The notes below the pieces were generated by a model. It ran no database searches. It was not told where the DNA came from and saw only the letters and a program-made list of their open reading frames with translations. From the NCBI RefSeq assembly GCF_013409935.1, contig NZ_JACCCO010000001.1, forward strand, positions 3,968,001 through 4,032,000: 64,000 bases of DNA, in the 5' to 3' direction. The DNA is from Streptosporangium sandarakinum (GTDB lineage Bacteria; Actinomycetota; Actinomycetes; Streptosporangiales; Streptosporangiaceae). Position 1 is the first letter of the stretch. Each line of letters starts with the position of its first letter. The position numbers and the translations under genes are program-made. Shown here in pieces: positions 1 to 10,687 of this stretch.

Positions 1-369
1 CCGTACAGCTCACGCTCGGGCATCGCGGCGATGACGCAGCTCGGCCGGGAGCCCGAGGAGGCCGCGCAGATCGCCGGGGCGTCCTGGTGGCAGCGGATGC
101 GCCGGATCGTCTTCCCGATCCAGAAGGGAGCCCTCGTCACCGGCATCGTGCTGCCGTTCATCTCCGGGCTCAAGGAGCTCAGCATCGTGATCATGCTCAC
201 CACCACCGGGACGCAGCTGCTGACGACGCTCTCGATCGGTCTTGTGGACTACGGATACACCCAGCTCGCCAACGCGGTCGTACTCATGATCGCGCTGGTC
301 TCCTTCACCATGACGTACCTGACCCAGCGCCTGACCAACAGCAGCCTGGCGTCCGGCCTAGGAGGATAG
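1..369 (+). CDS. ABC importer permease, C-terminal part
   Basis: Membrane permease of an ABC importer. The gene enters from the left edge already in frame, and only its last 122 residues are visible. The EAA loop that docks on the ATPase is clear (EEAAQIAGASWWQRMRRI followed by FPI), then come hydrophobic membrane segments and a short cytoplasmic tail. Loop and tail look like the iron(III)/thiamine/phosphonate class (AfuB/ThiP-like) more than sugar permeases; the substrate cannot be read. The TAG stop overlaps the GGAGGA ribosome binding site of the next gene, whose ATG follows directly, so the two are translationally coupled. Confidence 0.85.
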   Translation, partial: PYSSRSGIAAMTQLGREPEEAAQIAGASWWQRMRRIVFPIQKGALVTGIVLPFISGLKELSIVIMLTTTGTQLLTTLSIGLVDYGYTQLANAVVLMIALVSFTMTYLTQRLTNSSLASGLGG

Positions 370-1511
370 ATGCCGGCCATCACGTTGCGCGGAGTCGCCA
401 AGAGCTACGGCGGCGGCGACTACGCCGTGAAGAACCTCGACCTCACCGTCCCCGACGGCGCGTTCATGTGCCTGCTCGGCCCGTCCGGCTGCGGCAAGAC
501 CACCACGCTGCGGATGATCGCGGGACTCGAACAGCCGACGGCGGGCACCATCGCCGTCGGCGACCAGGTCCTCGACTCCGTCGAGGGCGGCCTCTACGTC
601 CCCCCGGAGAAGCGCGGCATGGGACTGGTCTTCCAGAACTACGCGCTCTGGCCGCACCTCTCGATCCGGGGGAACGTCGAGTTCGGCCTGCGCATGCGCA
701 AGGTCCCCGCCGCCGAGCGGCGGTCGCGGGCCGAGGCGGCGCTGCGGATGGTCCACGTCGACGCCGCCATGGACCGCTACCCCTCCCAGCTCTCCGGCGG
801 CCAGCAGCAGCGCGTCGCGCTGGCCAGGATGCTGGCGGTCAACCCCTCGGTGCTGCTGCTCGACGAGCCGCTGTCCAACCTCGACGCCCGGCTCCGCCTG
901 GAGATGCGCGCCGAGCTCAAACGCATCCACGAGGAGTCCGGCGCGACGATCGTCTTCGTCACCCACGACCAACTGGAGGCCCTGACCATGGCCACCGACA
1001 TCGCCGTCATGAACGACGGCGAGCTGCAGCAGCTCGCCGCCCCGATGGACATGTACGCCAGGCCGGCCAACCGGTTCGTCGCCGAGTTCGTCGGCAGCCC
1101 GCCGATGGCGATCGTCGACGTCGGCCCATCGCCCACCGGGCTGGCCGCCTCCCTGCTGCGCTTCACGGAGTCCCGTTCCACGCGGGTCCCGCCCGCCGCC
1201 GTCGGCATCCGGCCGGAGGCCCTGCGGCTGGGCGCGCCGCCCGGCTCCGCCTGGCACGAGGAGGCGCTGGTCGAGGCGGTGCTGCCGGCCGGCTCCTCCT
1301 GGACGGTACGGCTGCGCGTCCTGGACACCGAGCTGTACGCGCTCTCCTACACCCCGGTCCAGGCCGTCCCCGGCGACGTGCTGACCTGCTGGACCGAGGA
1401 GATGCACCTGTTCGACGCGGACGGCGTGCGGATCCCCTCCGAGGGCTCCTCCGCCGACCCCTCCGGCGACTCCTCCGAGGGCTCCTCCGAGGACAGGGTG
1501 GAGGCCGGCGC

Positions 1512-1515
<4 letters not shown>
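370..1515 (+). CDS. ABC importer ATP-binding protein with TOBE-like C terminus
   Basis: ATPase subunit that powers the permease encoded just upstream. It has 381 residues: Walker A GPSGCGKTT at 37-45, signature LSGGQQQR at 141-148, Walker B VLLLDEP from 161 and the switch histidine in VFVTHD. After the ATPase domain comes a roughly 130-residue TOBE-like regulatory region, typical of the PotA/FbpC/UgpC group. The last 25 residues are a Ser/Gly/Glu-rich tail that is probably disordered. The ATG lies 6 bp after GGAGGA. The stop overlaps the next start (ATGA). The binding protein must lie left of the window. Confidence 0.93.
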
Positions 1516-3852
<2,337 letters not shown>

Positions 3853-4008
3853 GGCCGGGCCCGGCACCGGCCACCGGCCGGCCCCGGCACCGGGGCGGCG
3901 GGCACCGGCCGTCGCCCCGGCCCCGGCATCCGAATTCGTCAACGTGGAGACCGGCGCGCCGCGGGCGCGCGGAGGACAGCGTGCCGTGGGCGCGCGGGAA
4001 GCGGGATC

Positions 4009-5514
4009 GTGAAGAACATCACCCACTGGATCGGCGGAGCCGCGGTCGAGGGCGGCGGCCGTACCGCCGACGTCTTCGACCCGGCGACCGGGACGGTCGC
4101 CGGACGGGTCCACCTGGCCGCGGCCGAGCAGGTCGATGAGGCGGTGGCCGCCGCGGCGGCGGCCTGGCCCGCCTGGCGCGACACCTCGCTGGTCAGGCGC
4201 GCCCGGGTGCTGTTCCGCTTCCGCGAGCTGGTGGACGCCCACGCCGGCGAGCTGGCGGCGCTGATCAGCGCCGAGCACGGCAAGGTCCACTCCGACGCGC
4301 TGGGCGAGGTGGCCCGCGGCCTGGAGGTCGTGGAGTTCGCCTGCGGCATCCCGCACCTGCTCAAGGGCGGCTTCTCCGAGGGCGTCTCCACCCGGGTCGA
4401 CTCCTACTCGATCCGCCAGCCGCTGGGCGTGGTCGCCGGGATCACCCCGTTCAACTTCCCGGCCATGGTGCCGATGTGGATGTTCCCCATCGCGATCGCC
4501 TGCGGCAACGCCTTCGTCCTCAAGCCGTCGGAGCGCGACCCGTCGGCGTCGCTGCTGATGGCCCGGCTGTGGAAGGAGGCGGGCCTGCCCGACGGCGTCT
4601 TCAACGTCGTGCAGGGCGACAAGGCGGCGGTGGACCGGCTGCTGGAGCACCCGGACGTGCGCGCGGTCTCCTTCGTCGGCTCCACCCCGATCGCCCGGTA
4701 CGTCTACGAGGCCGGCACCGCGCACGGCAAGCGGGTCCAGGCGCTCGGCGGCGCCAAGAACCACATGCTGGTGCTGCCCGACGCCGACCTCGACCTGGTG
4801 GCGGACGCGGCGGTGTCGGCGGGCTTCGGCTCGGCCGGTGAGCGGTGCATGGCGATCTCCGTCGTGCTGGCCGTCGACCCGGTCGGTGACGAACTGGTCG
4901 ACAAGATCGTCTCCCGGGTGGCGGAGCTGACCGTCGGCCCCGGCGACGACCCCGCCTCGCAGATGGGCCCGCTGGTCACCCAGGTGCACCGCGACAAGGT
5001 CGCCTCCTATCTCGACCTGGGCGTGGCCGAGGGCGCCAAGCTCGTCATCGACGGCCGCCGCACCCCGATCCTGGGCGGCGGCGCCGCCGCCGACACCCCC
5101 GGCTTCTGGCTCGGGCCCACGCTGCTGGACCACGTGCCGGCCGGCTCGCGGGTGCACACCGAGGAGATCTTCGGGCCGGTCCTGGCGATCGTGCGGGTCT
5201 CCTCCTATGAGGAGGGGCTGAAGCTGATCAACGACGGCGAGTACGGCAACGGCACCGCGATCTTCACCAACGACGGCGGCGCGGCCCGCCGTTTCCAGAA
5301 CGAGGTCGAGGTCGGCATGATCGGCATCAACGTGCCGATCCCGGTGCCGATGGCCTTCTACAGCTTCGGCGGCTGGAAGGCGTCCCTGTTCGGTGACACC
5401 CACGTCCACGGCACCGAGGGCGTGCACTTCTACACCCGGGGCAAGGTCGTCACCTCCCGCTGGCTCGATCCCAGCCACGGCGGCGTCAACCTCGGCTTCC
5501 CCACCAACGCCTGA
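4009..5514 (+). CDS. mmsA: CoA-acylating methylmalonate-semialdehyde dehydrogenase
   Basis: Oxidises methylmalonate or malonate semialdehyde with NAD+ and CoA to propionyl-CoA or acetyl-CoA (valine, thymine, beta-alanine or inositol catabolism). 501 residues, normal for the family. The N-terminal segment resembles MmsA/IolA, TPFNFPAMVPMWMFPIA at 146-162 is the NAD-binding stretch typical of this subfamily, and the catalytic Cys280 lies in GERCMA. The GTG start has only a weak purine-rich site (GGAAGCGGG). It is transcribed in the same direction as the phosphatase operon and could be read through from it. The IMPase upstream makes inositol catabolism tempting, but no other iol gene is visible. 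Confidence 0.92.
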   Translation: MKNITHWIGGAAVEGGGRTADVFDPATGTVAGRVHLAAAEQVDEAVAAAAAAWPAWRDTSLVRRARVLFRFRELVDAHAGELAALISAEHGKVHSDALGEVARGLEVVEFACGIPHLLKGGFSEGVSTRVDSYSIRQPLGVVAGITPFNFPAMVPMWMFPIAIACGNAFVLKPSERDPSASLLMARLWKEAGLPDGVFNVVQGDKAAVDRLLEHPDVRAVSFVGSTPIARYVYEAGTAHGKRVQALGGAKNHMLVLPDADLDLVADAAVSAGFGSAGERCMAISVVLAVDPVGDELVDKIVSRVAELTVGPGDDPASQMGPLVTQVHRDKVASYLDLGVAEGAKLVIDGRRTPILGGGAAADTPGFWLGPTLLDHVPAGSRVHTEEIFGPVLAIVRVSSYEEGLKLINDGEYGNGTAIFTNDGGAARRFQNEVEVGMIGINVPIPVPMAFYSFGGWKASLFGDTHVHGTEGVHFYTRGKVVTSRWLDPSHGGVNLGFPTNA

Positions 5515-5517
5515 AAC

Positions 5518-5549
5518 CCCGTCCGGGCCGGAGACCCGGCCCGGACGGG
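5518..5549. terminator. Bidirectional stem-loop terminator
   Basis: Perfect 14-bp inverted repeat (5518-5531 with 5536-5549) around an AGAC loop, directly after mmsA and before the end of the convergent small secreted gene. There is no T-tract, as is common in high-GC actinobacteria. Confidence 0.75.
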
Positions 5550-5564
5550 ATCGCCGAGAACCGG

Positions 5565-5897
5565 TCAGATGCCCTGGTAGTGCAGGTCGTTCAGGTCGTT
5601 GCCGGGGTTGTAGGTGCAGTAGTAGTTACGCCACGAGTATTGGTACTCCAGCGCGAGCTCAGCCGTGCGGCAGCTCTTGCAGTTGCTGTAGCTGCGGACG
5701 AACGTGCTGCCGGGGCGGGCGGACGTCGGGTAGCCGCAACTGTTGGACAGGATCGACACGCTCCCCGAGGCGCCGGCCGCCGTCGCCGCGGCCGGGACCG
5801 AGGCGGACGCGGGCGCCGCCGTGAGGGCGTGGGCGCCGAGCAGGGTCGAGGCGGCCAGCGCGGAGCCGGCCAGCATCCTGCCGAGTCTCTGTCGCAT
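5565..5897 (-). CDS. Small secreted protein with four cysteines, unknown function
   Basis: 110-residue protein. Residues 1-32 are a signal peptide (MRQRLGRM, hydrophobic core, cleavage after an APASA-type site). The mature part has an Ala-rich linker and then a compact C-terminal domain with four Cys (SCGYP, NCKSC, YYCTY) and many Tyr/Asn, suggesting a small disulfide-bonded extracellular protein. The ATG at 5897 is preferred over an upstream one because GGGAGGAAG sits just before it. No enzyme motif is visible. It is convergent with mmsA. Similar small exported proteins in actinomycetes are mostly uncharacterised. Confidence 0.75.
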   Translation of the reverse strand: MRQRLGRMLAGSALAASTLLGAHALTAAPASASVPAAATAAGASGSVSILSNSCGYPTSARPGSTFVRSYSNCKSCRTAELALEYQYSWRNYYCTYNPGNDLNDLHYQGI

Positions 5898-6026
5898 TCT
5901 TCCTCCCGATAGGGATTCCACTGGAAATCGACGGTCCTCATCAGCCCGTGGAGGCAAGGCTGCTCCAGCCGAATCCCGGTCACAACGCCTTTCAGCCCTG
6001 GCCGAAAAGGGCTGCCCGGCCGTCGC

Positions 6027-6605
6027 TCAGAGGTGGCGGACCACCCTGGCCGGGTTGCCCACGGCGACGACGTTCGCGGGGACGTCCCTGGTGACGACGG
6101 CGCCGGCGCCGATGACGCTGTTCGCGCCGATCGTCACCCCGGCGAGCACGATGGCGCCGCCGCCGAGCCAGACGTTGTCCCCGATCACGATCGGCCTGGC
6201 GGCCTCCAGTTTCGCCCGCCGCGGCTCGGGTTCGACGGGATGGGTGGGGGTGAGCAGTTGGACGTTCGGGCCGATCTGCACGTCGTCGCCGATGGTGATG
6301 GGGGCCACGTCCAGGGCGGTCAGCCCGTAGTTGGCGAACGTGCCGGAACCGACCGTGATGTGGGAGCCGTAGTCGACGTACAGCGGCGGCCGGATGTGGG
6401 CGTCGGGGGCGATCGAACCGAGCAGCTCCGCGAGGACGGACCGGGCGGCCTCCTGGTCGGTGTGGTAGAGCTCGCCGTACCGGTGGGCGAGGGCGGCGGC
6501 GCGTCCGAGGGCGGCCCCCAGCTCGGGGTCGTCGGCGATGTACAGGTCTCCGGCCAGCATGCGCTCACGGTTGGTACGGGGATCCCCGGCGAAGAAGTCG
6601 GTCAT
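6027..6605 (-). CDS. Sugar O-acetyltransferase (Maa/LacA/NodL family)
   Basis: 192-residue left-handed beta-helix acetyltransferase that moves acetyl from acetyl-CoA to a sugar hydroxyl in the cytoplasm. The N-terminal segment (MLAGDLYIADDPELG) is the family's maltose-acetyltransferase domain. Hexapeptide repeats (ITIGDDVQIGPNV, IVIGDNVWLGGGAIV, VTIGANSVIGAGAVV) follow, and the catalytic histidine lies in LLTPTHPVEPE. Full length. It is divergent from the ABC exporter gene, with about 100 bp between. Confidence 0.93.
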   Translation of the reverse strand: MTDFFAGDPRTNRERMLAGDLYIADDPELGAALGRAAALAHRYGELYHTDQEAARSVLAELLGSIAPDAHIRPPLYVDYGSHITVGSGTFANYGLTALDVAPITIGDDVQIGPNVQLLTPTHPVEPEPRRAKLEAARPIVIGDNVWLGGGAIVLAGVTIGANSVIGAGAVVTRDVPANVVAVGNPARVVRHL

Positions 6606-6708
6606 GGCGACGACCCTAGGCGGGGCGCCGGGAAAACCGCTCGCTCCTCCGCACGACCCTGAGGCAGCATGGCCGAGGCGGGGTAGGCATCCGGGGAGGG
6701 TGGCGGCG

Positions 6709-8547
6709 GTGCTCGGATCACGCGAAGGCTCTGAGGACGGTTCATCCGCGCGCAGGTCGGCGGTCCTGCTGGCGCTGCGCCACTACTGCGGTGAGCTGAG
6801 GCGCCAGTGGCCGGTCGCGGCGCCCGCGATGACGCTGCCGGCGATGGGCAACATCTGCCTGTTCTACCTGGCGCCGCTGATGGTGGCCGGGCTCGTGGGG
6901 CACCTGGCCGGCGGCGGGGACGGCACCCTCGACGCGCTGCTGCCGTACGTCCTCGGCTTCGGCGCGCTGCTGCTGGCGGGCGAGGTGCTGTGGCGGCTGG
7001 GGCTGCACTTCCTGAACCGCACCGACGCCCGGGGCATCGAGCGGCTCGGCGTGGTCGGCATGGACGAGCTGATGTCAAAGGACACCGCGTTCTTCCACGA
7101 CAACTTCGCCGGTTCGCTGACCAAGCGGGTCATCGGGTTCTCCTCCCGGTTCGAGGACTTCTTCGACACGCTCACCTTCTCGGTCATCGCCAAGGTGGTG
7201 CCCCTGGTCTTCGCCTCGGTGGTCCTGTGGCGGTACCACCCGCTGCTGGTTCTCGTCCTCGTGGGCCTCATCGCCGTCACCGGCCTCCTCGTCGCCCCGC
7301 TCATCCGCCGCCGCCAGGCGCTGGTCGACGAGCGCGAGGCCGCCAGGGTGCTGGTGTCGGGCCACGTCGCCGACGTGCTGACCAACATGGACACGGTCCG
7401 CGCCTTCGCCGCCGAGGAGCGCGAGGCCGCCGAGTACCGGGTCCGGGTCGCCGAGCAGCGCAGGCTGTCCCTGCGTTCCTGGGACTACGGCAACCTCCGG
7501 GTGGACACCGTCGTCGCCCCGCTGTCGGTGCTCACCAGCGCCCTGGGGCTGCTCCTCGCCGTGGCGCTCCGGGGCGGTCTCGGCGCGGAGGCCATCGTGG
7601 TGACGTTCACCTACTACTCGAACGCGATCAGCATCATGTTCGAGTTCAACCAGATATACCGGCGCATGGAGAGCCTGCTCACCGAGGCGGCCCAGTTCAC
7701 CGAGCTGCTCCTCGTGCCGCCCACCGTGGTCGATCCGGCCGACCCGCAGCCGCTGCGCCCGGCCGACGCGGGCGTCCGCTTCGAGCGGGTGACGTTCGGG
7801 TACGGCGACGGCCCGCCCCTGTTCAAGGACCTGGACCTGGACATCCCCAGCGGCGCCAGGATCGGGCTGGTCGGCCAGTCCGGCGGCGGCAAGAGCACCC
7901 TCACCCGGCTGCTGCTGCGCCTCATGGACGTGGACGGGGGCCGGATCATGATAGGCGGCCAGGACATCGCCCGGATGCGCCAGGCCGACCTGCGCGGCCT
8001 CATCGCCTACGTCCCCCAGGAACCCGCCATGTTCCACCGGTCCGTGCGAGACAACATCGCGTTCGCCCGGCCGGGCGCGACCGAGGCCGAGATCCTCCGG
8101 GCCGCGGAGGCGGCGCACGTCACGGAGTTCGTCGAGGCCCTGCCGGAGGGGTTCGACACCCTGGTCGGCGAGCGCGGCGTCAAGCTCTCCGGCGGCCAGC
8201 GGCAGCGCGTCGCGCTCGCGCGCGCCATCCTGCGCGACGCGCCGATCCTGCTGCTGGACGAGGCGACCAGCGCCCTGGACTCCGAGAGCGAACTCCTCGT
8301 CCAGGAGGCGCTGTGGAAGCTGATGCAGGACCGCACCGCGCTCGTCGTCGCGCACCGCCTGAGCACCGTCGTCCGCATGGACCGGCTCGTCGTCCTCAAC
8401 CAGGGACGCGTCGTGGAGCAGGGCACCCACGGCGAGCTGCTCCAGGCCCAAGGGCCCTACGCCCGGCTCTGGCACCACCAGTCCGGGGGCTTCCTGGCCG
8501 GTGACGACACCCCGGACGCGCTCCTGGAGGCGACGGGCGCCGACTGA
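6709..8547 (+). CDS. ABC exporter, fused membrane and ATPase domains
   Basis: About 612-residue half-transporter of the MsbA/multidrug type. Six membrane helices fill roughly residues 1-310. The ATPase domain carries Walker A GQSGGGKST, signature LSGGQRQR and Walker B ILLLDEATSALDSE, followed by the VAHRLST switch region. The frame stays open upstream into the divergent acetyltransferase. GTG at 6709 is chosen because GGGGAGGG ends 8 bp before it; GTG at 6700 abuts that site. It likely works as a homodimer, since no partner gene adjoins it. Substrate unknown. Confidence 0.88.
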   Translation: MLGSREGSEDGSSARRSAVLLALRHYCGELRRQWPVAAPAMTLPAMGNICLFYLAPLMVAGLVGHLAGGGDGTLDALLPYVLGFGALLLAGEVLWRLGLHFLNRTDARGIERLGVVGMDELMSKDTAFFHDNFAGSLTKRVIGFSSRFEDFFDTLTFSVIAKVVPLVFASVVLWRYHPLLVLVLVGLIAVTGLLVAPLIRRRQALVDEREAARVLVSGHVADVLTNMDTVRAFAAEEREAAEYRVRVAEQRRLSLRSWDYGNLRVDTVVAPLSVLTSALGLLLAVALRGGLGAEAIVVTFTYYSNAISIMFEFNQIYRRMESLLTEAAQFTELLLVPPTVVDPADPQPLRPADAGVRFERVTFGYGDGPPLFKDLDLDIPSGARIGLVGQSGGGKSTLTRLLLRLMDVDGGRIMIGGQDIARMRQADLRGLIAYVPQEPAMFHRSVRDNIAFARPGATEAEILRAAEAAHVTEFVEALPEGFDTLVGERGVKLSGGQRQRVALARAILRDAPILLLDEATSALDSESELLVQEALWKLMQDRTALVVAHRLSTVVRMDRLVVLNQGRVVEQGTHGELLQAQGPYARLWHHQSGGFLAGDDTPDALLEATGAD

Positions 8548-8548
8548 C

Positions 8549-8743
8549 ACGGGCCCGGGCGACGGCCGCTGGATCGGCGGCTCCGTCGGCCAATGGGCCG
8601 AGGAACCGACCGGTGCCGTGCTGGAGCACGGTGCGTCGGGCTTCGTGCTCTTCTCCGCCGGCCACGGCGTCTCCGACCTCGCCACACTGGCCCGCTGGGC
8701 CCAGGAGATCGTCCCGTCCGTCCGCGAGGCGATCGCGAAATAG
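8549..8743 (+). pseudogene. C-terminal remnant of an LLM-class oxidoreductase
   Basis: About 65 residues in one frame directly after the exporter stop (GRWIGGSVGQWAEE to ARWAQEIVPSVREAIAK). They read like the last part of a luciferase-like flavin/F420 oxidoreductase: a helix ending in VPSVREAIA is the usual tail of that family. No start codon or ribosome site fits, and the rest of the roughly 300-residue family length is absent, so this looks like the scar of a deletion. Assignment rests on tail similarity only. Confidence 0.45.
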
Positions 8744-8822
8744 CGATGCTCCCCGGCTCCACGCGACCCGCGGGCCGTCCGGGGGATGCTCCCGTCCCCC
8801 GGGCGGACCTGGGCGGAGAGCC

Positions 8823-10016
8823 TCAGGGCGACGTGCGCCTCCCGAGGAGCGGGAGCACGAGAACGGCGAGTGCGCCGCCGATCCACAGCACGCTCACCGT
8901 CGAGACGGTGTCGACCGCGAGGCCGCCGACGAGGGCGCCCAGGGCGATGGACAGGTTGAACATCGACACGTACAGGGAGGACGCGGCCTCGGGGGCCGCC
9001 GGAGCGGCGTTCAGGATCCAGGTCTGGAAGGCGACCGGGACGGCGCCGTAGCCCAGGCCCCAGACGGTGAGGATTACCGCCGCCGGGAGGACGCCGGGGC
9101 CGGTCACGGCGAGAGCGGTCATGGCCACGGCGAGGAACACGGAGATGCCGCGCATGACCTGCCGGAGACGCGTGGTGACCAACGCGCCGACGATGAAGTT
9201 GCCGCAGATGCCGGCGACACCGAAGACCAGCAGCAACACACTGATCATGCCGTCGGGCACACCGTCCTCCTGGAGGAGGGGCCGGACGAACGTGTAGGCG
9301 GTGAAGTGCCCGGTGATGACCAGGAAGGTCATGGCGATCCCGATGCGCAGCGCGGAGTGCGCCCGGAACACCCGCGGCAGGTCCCCGAACGTCATCACCC
9401 GCTCCGGCTCCAGTTTCGGCATCACGATGACCATGCAGGCCAGCGAGATCAGGCCGAGGACGCCCACCGCCGCGAACGCGACGCGCCAGCCGCTGAGGTC
9501 CCCGAGCAGGGTGCCCGCGGGCACGCCCAGCACGGAGGCGGTCTCGACGCCGCCGAAGATGACGGCGGTGGCGCTCGCGACATGGTGCTTCGGCACCAGG
9601 CGCAGGGCGATGCCGCCGGCCAGCGACCAGAAGCCGCCGACGCCGACGCCGACCAGGAACCGGGCGAGGAGGACGACGGCGAAGCTCGTGGCGAACGCGG
9701 AGGCGAGGTTGGCCGCGCCCACCGTCCCGATCAGCAGGGCCAGCACCAGCCGGCGGTCGATCCTGCCGGTGGCCACGGTGACCAGCGGCGCCGCGACGGC
9801 GGCGACCAGTCCGGGCGCGGTGACCATGAGGGCGGCGGTGCCCTCGGAGACGTCCAACGCGGTGCCGATCGGGGTGAGCAGCCCCACGGGCAGCAGTTCG
9901 GAGGTCATCAGGGCGAAGATCCCCAGCGTCACGGCGAGGACCGCGAGCCAGCCCCGGAGCGGTGATCGGCTCGTGTCCTGCGGCGCGTCCGGTGCCGGGA
10001 CGTCGACGGATGTCAC
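8823..10016 (-). CDS. MFS transporter, AraJ/drug exporter type
   Basis: 397-residue major facilitator with 12 predicted membrane helices, close in character to the AraJ/PbuE/chloramphenicol-exporter group. Helix 1 includes LGIFALMTSELLPVGLL, and the loop motif TGRIDRR follows helix 2. A Pro/Asp-rich cytoplasmic N terminus precedes the first helix. It is transcribed after the AhpD-like gene in the same direction with a 109-bp gap and may share its transcript. Substrate unknown. Confidence 0.9.
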   Translation of the reverse strand: MTSVDVPAPDAPQDTSRSPLRGWLAVLAVTLGIFALMTSELLPVGLLTPIGTALDVSEGTAALMVTAPGLVAAVAAPLVTVATGRIDRRLVLALLIGTVGAANLASAFATSFAVVLLARFLVGVGVGGFWSLAGGIALRLVPKHHVASATAVIFGGVETASVLGVPAGTLLGDLSGWRVAFAAVGVLGLISLACMVIVMPKLEPERVMTFGDLPRVFRAHSALRIGIAMTFLVITGHFTAYTFVRPLLQEDGVPDGMISVLLLVFGVAGICGNFIVGALVTTRLRQVMRGISVFLAVAMTALAVTGPGVLPAAVILTVWGLGYGAVPVAFQTWILNAAPAAPEAASSLYVSMFNLSIALGALVGGLAVDTVSTVSVLWIGGALAVLVLPLLGRRTSP

Positions 10017-10125
10017 GGTGTCGGCCTTTCTGAGAGGTCATGCGAAGGGCGGTGGCCGCGAAGGAACGGCCACCGCCCGGAGCCGGGGAGAACGAGGACA
10101 GGGGAGAACGAGGACCGGGGTCCCG

Positions 10126-10578
10126 TTACTCGGTTCCAGGGGTCTTGCGCGTGGTCACGTTCATGCGGTTCCAGGTGTTGACCGTGAAGATCAGCGCGAT
10201 GAGCTGGGCGAGTTCCCTGTCGTCGAAGTGCCGTGCGGCCTCGTCGTACACCGCGTCCGAGATCCCCTGGGGGAGCAGGGTCATCGCCTCGGTCAGCGCC
10301 AGGGCGGCGCGCTCCTTGGCGGTGTAGAGGCTGGACTCATGCCAGGCGCTCAGCTGGTGGACGCGCGCCTCGCTCTCACCCGCCCGGTGGGCGTCACCGG
10401 TGTGGTAGTCGATGCAGTACGCGCACCGGTTGATCTGGGAGGCGCGGATCTGCACCAGTTCGAGCAGGGTCGGGTCCAGTCCTTCGCGGGCCGCGGCGTC
10501 CAAGGCCAGCACGGCCTTGAAGACCTTGGGGGCGACAGCCGAAAAGTTCATACGCGGGGAAATAGCGACATTCGTCAT
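10126..10578 (-). CDS. AhpD-like carboxymuconolactone decarboxylase family protein
   Basis: 150-residue all-helical protein of the alkylhydroperoxidase D fold. The redox motif CAYCIDYH carries the CxxC pair and downstream His that define peroxidase-type members, so a thiol peroxidase role is more likely than lactone decarboxylation. ATG at 10578 (MTNVAISPRM) is used; the open frame continues upstream over the promoter region. It is divergent from the MocR gene at 10688, an arrangement often seen where the MocR protein controls its neighbour. Confidence 0.9.
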   Translation of the reverse strand: MTNVAISPRMNFSAVAPKVFKAVLALDAAAREGLDPTLLELVQIRASQINRCAYCIDYHTGDAHRAGESEARVHQLSAWHESSLYTAKERAALALTEAMTLLPQGISDAVYDEAARHFDDRELAQLIALIFTVNTWNRMNVTTRKTPGTE

Positions 10579-10624
10579 GCCAACGAACCTAAGGCGGCAG
10601 GTGACCCGGAGTATGGTGCATTCT

Positions 10625-10659
10625 CGTGGACGATTCGTGGGCCAATTCCCGACATGTCG
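10625..10659. promoter_or_regulatory. Candidate MocR operator region
   Basis: In the 109-bp gap between the divergent AhpD and MocR genes, two direct TCGTGG repeats lie 11 bp apart (CGTGG at 10625 and 10636), followed by the palindrome CGACATGTCG at 10650-10659. MocR regulators often bind direct repeats. The assignment is by position and pattern only. Confidence 0.35.
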
Positions 10660-10687
10660 CCTGTCCGGACCGGTGTGAGGGCGGACG

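Noticed and set aside
87..1511. Long N-terminal extension of the HAD gene upstream of 1512
   Set aside because: It is an Arg/His/Pro-rich out-of-frame reading of the permease and ATPase genes; homology starts at MIRPKALLLDFGG.
4009..5514. Inositol catabolic operon (iol) interpretation
   Set aside because: Only an IMPase-family protein and MmsA are present; no iolB, C, D, E or G gene is seen, so I did not assign the pathway.
7075..10041. 988-codon minus-strand open frame across the exporter and MFS genes
   Set aside because: No family resemblance; the two real genes lie on other frames with complete motifs.
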